Below, piece by piece: positions 1 to 7,060 of a DNA stretch of 64,000 bases. The position numbers and the translations under genes were made by a program. Each line of letters opens with the position of its first letter. Position 1 is the stretch's first letter. The DNA lies in contig NZ_SIRE01000013.1 of the NCBI RefSeq assembly GCF_004307995.1, positions 186,001 through 250,000 of the forward strand, written 5' to 3'. This DNA is from Paenibacillus thalictri. Lineage in GTDB: Bacteria > Bacillota > Bacilli > Paenibacillales > NBRC-103111. Under the pieces are notes generated by a model. It was given only the letters and a program-made list of their open reading frames with translations, did no database searches and had not been told where the DNA came from.

Positions 1-1
1 C

Positions 2-91
2 GGAACGTGCCGCTTAACCGAAGCACCGGACGCCTTTCACGTGCTGGCGGAAGGATCATCCCCGTTCAGCAAAATCATTCTTCATCCGTAA
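2..91 (+). CDS. Zinc-type alcohol dehydrogenase (MDR family), C-terminal fragment
   Basis: Only the last 29 codons are in the window; the frame is open from base 2 and stops at TAA 89-91. The peptide contains EAPDAFHVLAEG followed by a short tail ending in KIILHP, which resembles the end of medium-chain dehydrogenases, where an EAxxAF helix precedes a final strand with a K(I/V)(V/I)L motif. The SDR gene follows 35 bases later on the same strand, so the two are probably co-transcribed. Substrate cannot be judged; the pectin-lyase neighbour suggests a sugar acid or polyol. The family call rests on the tail alone. Confidence 0.6.
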   Translation, partial: GTCRLTEAPDAFHVLAEGSSPFSKIILHP

Positions 92-126
92 ATGGGCTCC
101 AAACCATAATGAAGGAGGCGGGTGCG

Positions 127-894
127 ATGAGATTTAAAGACAAAGTGTTTATAGTGACCGGCGGCGGAACCGGAATCGGGAGGGCTACAGCCATCCGTTT
201 GGCCAGTGAAGGGGCCAGCGTGGTTATCGCCAACCGATCCGAAGCAAATGCCCGGGAAACGTTGGAGCAAATTACCGGCATGGCCGGAAAAGCCATCTTT
301 GTCCAAACCGATGTCGGACAACACGACGATATTGTGCGGTTAGTCCAAGCGGCAGTGGACACTTACGGACAGTTGAACGGCATCGTTCACAGCGCCGCAG
401 TGGAATCGCTGCATGGCGTTGTCGATTTGCCGGTGGAAGAATGGCATAGGACCATCAACGTGAATCTAACTTCGGCGTTCCTGCTTGGCAAATACGGCAT
501 TCCTTTGATGATTCAAGCCGGCGGAGGGGCGATAGTCAATGTCGCTTCCGTGCATGCCCAAGCGACGATCAACCAATATGCCGCGTATGCAGCTTCGAAG
601 GGCGGGCTGATGGCGCTCACCCGCAGCATGGCAATCGATTACGCCAAGCAGGGGATACGCGTCAATGCGGTTTTGCCGGGAGCTACTTTTACCGGGATGT
701 TGAACCGCTTTGCGGAGTTGGGCGGCGTGATGAACGCGAATTTACACGAAGCATGGAAAGACGAGCAGCCGCTGGGCCGGATCGGGGAACCCGGGGAAAT
801 CGCCAATTTGATCTGTTTCTTAGCCAGCGACGAAGCCACATTTATGATCGGCTCCGGCGTTGTTATCGACGGCGGCATGCTGGCGCAATTGTAA
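127..894 (+). CDS. SDR family NAD(P)-dependent oxidoreductase
   Basis: A 255-residue classical short-chain dehydrogenase. The cofactor motif TGGGTGIG lies at residues 11-18, an N-V-N motif near 111, the catalytic Ser at 141 and the YAASK motif gives Tyr154/Lys158. The end (SGVVIDGG) is also typical. An in-frame extension reaches back to base 7, but the start at 127 is chosen because GAAGGAGG at 111-118 sits 8 bases before it and the upstream gene ends at 91. It would oxidise or reduce a hydroxyl on a small substrate; beside an oligogalacturonate-lyase-type gene a uronate-derived ketose or sugar acid is a reasonable guess (inference). Cytosolic. Confidence 0.9.
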   Translation: MRFKDKVFIVTGGGTGIGRATAIRLASEGASVVIANRSEANARETLEQITGMAGKAIFVQTDVGQHDDIVRLVQAAVDTYGQLNGIVHSAAVESLHGVVDLPVEEWHRTINVNLTSAFLLGKYGIPLMIQAGGGAIVNVASVHAQATINQYAAYAASKGGLMALTRSMAIDYAKQGIRVNAVLPGATFTGMLNRFAELGGVMNANLHEAWKDEQPLGRIGEPGEIANLICFLASDEATFMIGSGVVIDGGMLAQL

Positions 895-932
895 CCGAAC
901 CATAACATGATATATTGCGGGGTGCATACAAA

Positions 933-2072
933 ATGATAGGTACAAAGTATTCATCGGAAAAAAGCTCCTATGTTGATGAAAAAACAGGCCGAACCATATG
1001 GCAGTTAACGGCCGGCTCAGCCAATAACGTGCATTTGTATTTTACGGACAATTCCTTTTCGATCGGGGATACGGAAATTTACTTTTTGTCGGATCGGGGA
1101 AACGAGCGGAATACATATAACTTTTTCCGCATGGAGCTGGCAACGGGGGAAATGACCCAGATGACCGACGAGCCGGGAGGGATCGGATACAGCACCAAAA
1201 CGCCGGACAGCGAGCTGCTCGTCTATGTGGCGGGCAAACAGATCAAAAAGCTAAACACCCGTACCGGCGAAATCAGCGTCATTTACGAAGAAACCGAAGG
1301 CATGACGTTGTGGTCGCCGTTTATCAGCCCGGACAAAAAGCGGCTTGGCTTTTGCCGCAACGAAGAAGTGTCCGTCATTTACGGCAACAACTACACCGGC
1401 TTCAAAGAAACGATGTATGCGATCAAACGCGGATACGTCACCATCGCTCATATGGACGGCTCCGGGGCTTATAACGCTTTTGAAGATACGCATTGGCTTG
1501 CGCATTTTCAATTTTCCCCGCATAACAGCAATCTGGCGATGTTTTGCCATGAGGGTCCGTGGAACGTGGTTCATCAGCGCATTTGGCTGCTGGATCTGTC
1601 AACAGGCAAGGTGAAACCTTGTTTCCGGCAAGCGGAGGACGATAGTGTCGGACATGAGTTTTGGACGCGGGATGGGAATATCTTTTTCGATAACCGCAGG
1701 AAAGGCCACGACGGCACGATCACCTCAAACCGCACACAGGTGACCGAAATTACCGAGGAAAGCGGGCAAATCCCTTATATCGGCTTGGCCGATGAGCACG
1801 GCGAAGTGATCAAGACGATTCCGATGCCGTTTTATTGCAATCATTATCACGCCAACAATGACAACAGCCTGCTGGTCGGGGACGAAGTGGACGATTTGGT
1901 CATGATCGCATTAACCGGCGATGAACCGGAATTAACCACCTTATGCACACATCATACGTCGTGGAGCTCGCAGAAAACGCATTGCCACCCGACCTTCAGC
2001 TGGGGCGGAGACCGGCTGCTGTTTGCCTCCGACCGAAGCGGCGCGATCCAGCTGTATTTGCTGGAGCTGTAA
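933..2072 (+). CDS. Oligogalacturonate lyase family protein (PL22-like)
   Basis: A 379-residue protein with the seven-bladed beta-propeller look of PL22 oligogalacturonide lyases (family length about 380-390). Visible family marks: an N-terminal DEKTGRTIWQLT stretch followed by VHLYFTDNSF, the HFQFSPHN...FCHEGP block, GHEFWTRDG, CNHYHANND, and a final HPTFSWGGD..LFASDRSG blade; the histidines in these blocks are the expected metal ligands and catalytic residues. No signal peptide, so it acts in the cytosol on imported di- or trigalacturonates, yielding a ketouronate. TTG at 915 is a possible earlier start, but ATG 933 follows a GGGG-type ribosome site. The gene lies 38 bases after the SDR gene. 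Confidence 0.85.
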   Translation: MIGTKYSSEKSSYVDEKTGRTIWQLTAGSANNVHLYFTDNSFSIGDTEIYFLSDRGNERNTYNFFRMELATGEMTQMTDEPGGIGYSTKTPDSELLVYVAGKQIKKLNTRTGEISVIYEETEGMTLWSPFISPDKKRLGFCRNEEVSVIYGNNYTGFKETMYAIKRGYVTIAHMDGSGAYNAFEDTHWLAHFQFSPHNSNLAMFCHEGPWNVVHQRIWLLDLSTGKVKPCFRQAEDDSVGHEFWTRDGNIFFDNRRKGHDGTITSNRTQVTEITEESGQIPYIGLADEHGEVIKTIPMPFYCNHYHANNDNSLLVGDEVDDLVMIALTGDEPELTTLCTHHTSWSSQKTHCHPTFSWGGDRLLFASDRSGAIQLYLLEL

Positions 2073-2194
2073 GAGCAAACACTTATGTTTGGCGAATACG
2101 ACATACAGACTGCTTCGCAATTTGAGCTGATCCAACATTGCCGCTAGCGGGGTAAAGCAAAGTATCTTAGCCGCAAACAATCGCAAGCACCATA

Positions 2195-2242
2195 AGCTGT
2201 TCCGCAAGGTCCGGGAAAGGGCCCTGCGGAACAGCTTTTTTT
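2195..2242 (+). terminator. Rho-independent terminator after the lyase gene
   Basis: AGCTGTTCCGCA and its complement TGCGGAACAGCT form a 12-bp stem around a short GC-rich loop, followed by a run of seven or more T. It closes the 2-933 operon. Bases 2243-2346 beyond it hold nothing I can name. Confidence 0.9.
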
Positions 2243-2346
2243 GGTGCACAGCCGACACCGCCTTCAATCATAGGCCCTTCTTTTGGTGTACAAAGGCTGA
2301 CTTTTCATAGTGCCCCGGCACTTGAATCGTCAGCCTGTCGTGCGGA

Positions 2347-2586
2347 TTATCCAACGCCGTCACTTTCTAACAAGGAATAAAAATGATCACGGTCTTCATT
2401 ATCAAATTTGCCAATTGTCCGTACCCTTACATATTCGTGTCCGCCATACATGTCAATTTCCTCACCGTACTTATTGTAGAGTGCAATCATATTGCCATTC
2501 TGGTTCAACTCCATGTACCCGTAATATGCTGCTTCAGGTGCTTCACTGTAAAAAAGTGTGAATCTGATTTTGATCACTTTGTGCAT
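2347..2586 (-). CDS. Small hypothetical protein
   Basis: A 79-residue soluble, acidic protein. I do not recognise a family. The start is supported by an AAAGGAGA ribosome site 6 bases upstream on the minus strand, and the composition (alternating hydrophobic and charged residues, many Tyr, Glu and Gly) looks like a real folded protein rather than a shadow frame. It contains a GYMELNQNGNMIALYN stretch reminiscent of a beta-hairpin repeat. It sits between the terminator at 2242 and an SDR-like gene on the same strand, with its own upstream AT-rich region (2600-2700). Confidence 0.65.
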   Translation of the reverse strand: MHKVIKIRFTLFYSEAPEAAYYGYMELNQNGNMIALYNKYGEEIDMYGGHEYVRVRTIGKFDNEDRDHFYSLLESDGVG

Positions 2587-2719
2587 GCAGAGTCTCCTTT
2601 TTGATCCTTCGTATTGGCTCTGAAGTTATACAGGATCCTCCACAAAATGTCAATACGTCCTATATTATATATTAGCTTAATGTCCGCTCAGATGATTTAA
2701 ATCCGCTTTATGGGGACCT

Positions 2720-3379
2720 TTATATGTTTTCTTCGGTTATTAATTCTTCTACCCGATCCCTTCTGGTGTACATGTCGTACCAAACGTCGGCGATTTTGTC
2801 TTGAACTCCCGAATTCGGCTGCAGCCAAATTCCGATGGAAAGGTGCCCTGCATAAATCCCTTTATCCTTTAATTCGCTGTTCAAATTGAAAATGTAATTG
2901 CGAAGGCCGGACATGGCAATTCCGATATTGCCCATCATCGGCATGGGATGAATGGCCGATCTGCCCGTTGTAAACAACAGGGCGCCGCTTTGCTTATCCA
3001 ACATATCCGGAAGCACTTCCCGAACACTGGATATCGCGCCTAAAACGTTAAATTGAAATTGGAACAGCGCGTTTTCTTCTGTTACATCCAACGGTTTGGC
3101 TAATGTAGCGAAACCCGGCGTTGGACTGTATTCAAGCACATCTATAAACCCGTATTTCTCTTTGATCGCTGTGAAAGCTGTATGTATTTGGGTTTTATTT
3201 AAAATATCCGCTTGAAACGCCGCCGCTTCAATGCCTAGTTGCTCCAGTTCAGTAACCAGCTGGTTCAATTTTTCTTCGTTACGGGCTATAAGGGCTATAC
3301 GAAATCCATGTTGTCCAAACTTCTTCGCAATCGACATTCCTACTCCGGGGCCTGCTCCAACAATGGCTATTGTTTTCAT
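2720..3379 (-). CDS. SDR-like protein without the catalytic Tyr/Lys
   Basis: A 219-residue Rossmann protein: GAGPGVG at residues 8-14, ARNEEKL (NADPH-type Arg) near 32-38, and an N-V-L-G segment near 111. Where classical SDRs carry YxxxK before an AALR-type helix, this protein has I152 and M156 before SGLRNYI, so the proton-relay Tyr and Lys are absent. It may bind a nucleotide without classical SDR chemistry, or use other residues. The gene is followed on the same strand by the small 79-residue gene. Ribosome site AAAGGGAGA precedes the start. Confidence 0.8.
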   Translation of the reverse strand: MKTIAIVGAGPGVGMSIAKKFGQHGFRIALIARNEEKLNQLVTELEQLGIEAAAFQADILNKTQIHTAFTAIKEKYGFIDVLEYSPTPGFATLAKPLDVTEENALFQFQFNVLGAISSVREVLPDMLDKQSGALLFTTGRSAIHPMPMMGNIGIAMSGLRNYIFNLNSELKDKGIYAGHLSIGIWLQPNSGVQDKIADVWYDMYTRRDRVEELITEENI

Positions 3380-3456
3380 TTAGCATCTCCCTTTCATTGA
3401 TCTCACTACTCTTTTCAGAGAATTCAACACATAGCTGCGTTATCCTGCTCAGTTAT

Positions 3457-4395
3457 TTATCGTTCCTCGAGGGAGTTTGACAGCTGCCCTTCTTTTTTAC
3501 CCGCTAACATGCCAAGCTTCTGAATCGGAACGCTGAAAATGATCAGTATTGCCGCAAGACAGTCCGTAACGGTCAGCTTTTCACCCAATAACAAAACGAT
3601 AAAAACAAGAGTCACAAATGGGGTGAAAAACGTGAAACTTGCAATTAAAGAAGCCGAAGAATATTTCAACGCCCGAAAATACAAGAAAAATCCAAGTACA
3701 ATATTGCTCATGCTCAACCATGAAACACCGAAAAAGTCTGTTTGTTGAGGAACGATAAAGCGGGAGGACGTAAGCAGAGCCCCGGCCGATAAAACAAAAG
3801 CAATAATGGTTATAAAAAAAGTGCTGGCCAGCAGCTCTTTCTGGTTTTTCTTAATGAGGTTCGTAAACAGCCCCCAACTTATTGCAGCTAAAACCGCAAA
3901 TAGGTCCCCCTGGAAGTTCGTGAAATTGATATTTGCCAAATCCCCTTTTGTTATAAGCAGAAAGGTGCCCATAAAACCCATAACTACCGAAATCATTTTA
4001 TATAGGTTTAATTTCTCTTTATGGATGGGAATAGCAAGCAGAACAATAAAAATGGGAAATAAATAATTCAGCATGGACGCTTCTACGGCCGGGATGAGTT
4101 CAAGAGATTTCAAGTAAAAAAAATCGTAAAGAAAAGTAAGCGTACCGCACGAAAGCAGCAATACGATTTCAGAAAATTTCCAAGAGCATATCGAGCGTAA
4201 TTGCCCCTTGAAAAGAAAGATGACAAAAAATGCAATAACCCCGATTCCATACATATAAAACATGACTTGATAGCTGTCTAGATGATTTAAGAGCAGCTTG
4301 CCTACGGCAGCTAATGACCCCCACATCAGCAGTAAAATCGGCATCAAAACAAATGGGTTTTGGGACGCTTCCAATTTTGCGCCTTGCCTCTTCAT
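3457..4395 (-). CDS. EamA/DMT family transporter
   Basis: A 312-residue membrane protein with about ten hydrophobic segments in two repeated halves, the pattern of the drug/metabolite transporter superfamily. The first half contains LKSLELIPAVEASML and the second ALKYSSASLIASFTFFTP, the matching conserved helices of EamA repeats. It probably exports a metabolite or toxic compound; the substrate is not predictable. A GAAGGAGA site lies about 13 bases before the start. An inverted repeat overlaps the likely transcription start (4418-4437), so it is probably repressed by a TetR-type or similar regulator not encoded beside it. Divergent from the MATE gene at 4692. Confidence 0.88.
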   Translation of the reverse strand: MKRQGAKLEASQNPFVLMPILLLMWGSLAAVGKLLLNHLDSYQVMFYMYGIGVIAFFVIFLFKGQLRSICSWKFSEIVLLLSCGTLTFLYDFFYLKSLELIPAVEASMLNYLFPIFIVLLAIPIHKEKLNLYKMISVVMGFMGTFLLITKGDLANINFTNFQGDLFAVLAAISWGLFTNLIKKNQKELLASTFFITIIAFVLSAGALLTSSRFIVPQQTDFFGVSWLSMSNIVLGFFLYFRALKYSSASLIASFTFFTPFVTLVFIVLLLGEKLTVTDCLAAILIIFSVPIQKLGMLAGKKEGQLSNSLEER

Positions 4396-4417
4396 GATCG
4401 TGTTTTGTCTCCTTCAC

Positions 4418-4447
4418 ACTAAACTTTGCTGTTTAGTTTACAGTATA
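4418..4447 (-). promoter_or_regulatory. Promoter -10 and overlapping operator for the DMT gene
   Basis: On the minus strand TATACT (4442-4447) is a good -10 box. Immediately downstream lies the perfect inverted repeat ACTAAAC-N6-GTTTAGT (4418-4437), which covers the expected transcription start. Such placement fits repression by a dimeric regulator. No clear -35 was found. The regulator is unknown. Confidence 0.55.
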
Positions 4448-4591
4448 CATAGTGTTTTAGGCTACTCATTATTGCTGATAGCTGCCGTTGATTCAAAGAA
4501 ACCATGGAGCAGCCGCCGCGGCAATCTGTCCCTTGGTCATCATCTCACTTGCTTTTTAGCCAAATAGTTCATGTGTTAGGCAAAATATGCA

Positions 4592-4621
4592 TTTTCACTA
4601 TTATGGATGTATCTTTATAAT
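4592..4621 (+). promoter_or_regulatory. Probable promoter of the MATE gene
   Basis: TTTTCA (4592-4597), an 18-base spacer and a perfect TATAAT (4616-4621) lie about 70 bases before the MATE start. The -35 matches four of six consensus bases. Confidence 0.5.
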
Positions 4622-4691
4622 GTAAGAAGTGGAATACAGCTAGCTTTGAATAAGATACGACATAACTCTAAGATGAAGACGGGTGCTGTTC

Positions 4692-6074
4692 ATGAGTTTA
4701 TTTGTGCGAGAGGCGTCATTTTACAAAAAGTTTTTTACATTGACGCTGATCATCGGTTTACAAAATATTATTACTTTCGGGGTCAACTTATCCGACAACT
4801 TGATGATCGGAGGTTACAGTGAATCGGCGTTATCTGGTATCGCGATAGCCAATCAAATTCAGTTTGTACTGCAAATGCTCGTCATGGGGGTAAGTGAAGG
4901 GCTTGTCATCATGGCGTCCAGATATTGGGGGGCAAATGACGTCGGGTCAATTAAGAAGATTGCCAGCATAGGAATGCGCCTTGCGATTCTTGTAGGATTG
5001 GTGATGTGGCTTGTCGTTTTTTTCTTTCCTCAAAACTTGCTGTCTTTATTTGCAAATGATCAAAGCGTTATTTCTGAGGGCACCAAATTTGTAAAGATCA
5101 TCTGCTTCTCATACATATTTTTTTCCGTTACCAGCATACTGCTTGCGACATTGCGGAGTGTGGAGACGGTAAAGATCGGGTTTATTTTGTCCTCGACCAC
5201 ACTCATCATTAATGTGTGCCTGAATTATGTTTTGATCTATGGACATTTTGGTTTTCCGAGTCTGGGCGTGCAGGGATCAGCCATAGCAACCTTAACGGCA
5301 AGAATCATTGAACTGCTCATTGTCTGCATCTTCGTAAAGCGTTTTGACCGGAAAATCTATTTGAAACTGCGTGATTTCTTTACGATCGAGATGGGCTTGT
5401 TTAAGCAATATGTCAAGTTGGGTTCACCTATTCTGATGTCCAATTTTCTCTGGGGGATTGCTATGGCGACACAGACATCCATACTGGGGCATATGGGTGC
5501 GGCTGCGATTGCGGCAAACAGCATAGCGACAACCATCTTCCAGATTGTATCGGTCGTTGTTTTTGCCTCGGCAAGCGCTACTACGATCGTCATCGGCAAA
5601 ACGATTGGCGAAGGGAATATGAATAAAATCAGATCATACGCCAAGACGCTGCAGATGTTGTATCTTATCATTGGATTAGGTACAGGCGCAGCCCTGTTTG
5701 TGACAAAGGATTATGTACTTGGCTTTTATACCATTTCCGCGGAGGCAAGAGACCTTGCCATGCAGTTCATGACCGTATTATCCATCACCGTGTGCGGAAC
5801 TGCTTATCAGATGCCGGCGTTAACAGGGATCGTACGCAGTGGAGGGGATACCAAATTTGTTTTATACAATGATACTATTTTCATGTGGTTGATTGTTCTT
5901 CCGGCTTCGGCACTTTGTGCTTTTGTGTTTAATTTTTCGCCATTGATTACATTTATTTGCCTGAAATCGGACCAAATCCTGAAATGTTTTGTAGCTATTG
6001 TAAAAGTAAATCGATTCAAATGGATCCGGGCTTTCGATTCTTATTCGCCGGAAGCGAAAAAAACGGCGGTGTAG
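4692..6074 (+). CDS. MATE family efflux transporter
   Basis: A 460-residue integral membrane protein with about twelve hydrophobic segments, the normal size for MATE exporters. The N-terminal half has the family's SDNLMIGGYSESALSGIAIANQ region, the second half the matching SPILMSNFLWGIAMATQTSILGHMG region. It should export cationic or drug-like compounds by Na+ or H+ antiport. A GTG at 4683 is in frame, but ATG 4692 is preferred. It is divergent from the DMT exporter and ends at a bidirectional hairpin. A second MATE gene lies at 40616. Confidence 0.9.
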   Translation: MSLFVREASFYKKFFTLTLIIGLQNIITFGVNLSDNLMIGGYSESALSGIAIANQIQFVLQMLVMGVSEGLVIMASRYWGANDVGSIKKIASIGMRLAILVGLVMWLVVFFFPQNLLSLFANDQSVISEGTKFVKIICFSYIFFSVTSILLATLRSVETVKIGFILSSTTLIINVCLNYVLIYGHFGFPSLGVQGSAIATLTARIIELLIVCIFVKRFDRKIYLKLRDFFTIEMGLFKQYVKLGSPILMSNFLWGIAMATQTSILGHMGAAAIAANSIATTIFQIVSVVVFASASATTIVIGKTIGEGNMNKIRSYAKTLQMLYLIIGLGTGAALFVTKDYVLGFYTISAEARDLAMQFMTVLSITVCGTAYQMPALTGIVRSGGDTKFVLYNDTIFMWLIVLPASALCAFVFNFSPLITFICLKSDQILKCFVAIVKVNRFKWIRAFDSYSPEAKKTAV

Positions 6075-6085
6075 TGAAAAAGAGG

Positions 6086-6122
6086 AAAGGCCTGATTTCA
6101 GTTAAGAAATCAGGCCTTTTCC
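6086..6122. terminator. Bidirectional terminator between MATE and MBL genes
   Basis: AAAGGCCTGATTT pairs with AAATCAGGCCTTT around a 7-base loop. Plus-strand reading ends in TTTT, minus-strand reading in CCTCTTTTTC, so it can serve both convergent genes. Confidence 0.9.
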
Positions 6123-6890
6123 TTATTCTTTGTTATGGCGCGGCTCGTTGTTTCTCGATTCATAAGAATCGGCCAGCCTCTCAAGTGCCGGGCGAACTTG
6201 TCCCTCGAAGAGACCACCGTGGTAGCAATAAAGTTTCTCAATGTCGTACGCCAAAAGATGCCGAACGGATTGAACCGCCGCTTCCAGGTCCAATGTGAAT
6301 TGGGGGTTGGCGATATCCAACTTGCCGTTTTCGATGACGACGGCATCACCGGCGATCAGCGTTTTACAGAGGGGGAGGTATAATGATATGTGCCCGGGCG
6401 TATGCCCCGGAGTGTGAATGATCTCAATGCCGCCGCACCACGGCAGCAGCTCCTTGTCGCTCACCAAGCGATCGACCGGAACGTGCTCGATCGTTTGTAG
6501 GAAGCGAACGAATTGTTCCGCCTGCGCCAATTCGTGTAAGGGTAACATCGTAAGACTAGCTTCTGCTTGCACCAGCCGCAATGATTTCTTTGTTCCGTCA
6601 ATGTACGGGGCCTCAATTTCATGAGAAATGACTTCGATATGCGGGTAGGACCTCTTCAATGCGGCCAACGATCCGATATGGTCCATATCGTCATGTGTCA
6701 GGATGATAGTTGTGATTGTATCGAGGGCAACATTCGAGCGGCTCGCGGCTTCACGAATGTGATCCATAAAATTTGGATACCCGCAATCAATGAGAATGGT
6801 ATACTCCTCGTCCATTAGAAGCACCGGCGTAATTGTTTGAAGTTGTTCATTAAATTGAAACTCAATATCCAAAGCATGAATCAAGTTCAT
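6123..6890 (-). CDS. MBL-fold metallo-hydrolase
   Basis: A 255-residue metallo-beta-lactamase-fold protein. The metal motif is THDDMDH (residues 64-70, the HxDxDH form), followed by HTPGHTPGH near 160, AGDAVV near 180 and a final YCYHGG His. This is the layout of glyoxalase II-like and lactonase-like hydrolases. The substrate is unknown: thioesters, lactones and phosphoesters are all possible. Ribosome site GGAGGAGG lies just before the ATG. Single gene, divergent from the secreted repeat protein at 7061. No signal peptide. Confidence 0.88.
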   Translation of the reverse strand: MNLIHALDIEFQFNEQLQTITPVLLMDEEYTILIDCGYPNFMDHIREAASRSNVALDTITTIILTHDDMDHIGSLAALKRSYPHIEVISHEIEAPYIDGTKKSLRLVQAEASLTMLPLHELAQAEQFVRFLQTIEHVPVDRLVSDKELLPWCGGIEIIHTPGHTPGHISLYLPLCKTLIAGDAVVIENGKLDIANPQFTLDLEAAVQSVRHLLAYDIEKLYCYHGGLFEGQVRPALERLADSYESRNNEPRHNKE

Positions 6891-6933
6891 AAGTCCTCCT
6901 CCGAGTCTTTCAAAGGTAAATTGTTCTATTCAA

Positions 6934-6961
6934 TTGACGAAGCTAGTGTACACTTTAAGAT
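6934..6961 (+). promoter_or_regulatory. Promoter with a palindrome in its spacer
   Basis: TTGACG (6934-6939), a 16-base spacer and TAAGAT (6956-6961). The spacer contains the perfect 10-bp palindrome AGTGTACACT (6945-6954), well placed for a repressor to block polymerase. It faces the secreted repeat protein gene; the leader would be about 90 bases. Confidence 0.5.
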
Positions 6962-7060
6962 CATTTTAAACAACTTTATGATGAAAGCATGTAAAATAGA
7001 AAAAGGAATCGCTGCACCTTGGTGTTTGCGGGCAAATCATACTTAACAGGTGGTAAGCGA

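Noticed and set aside
7..126. In-frame N-terminal extension of the first SDR gene
   Set aside because: It overlaps the end of the upstream dehydrogenase gene, and a strong ribosome site fits ATG 127.
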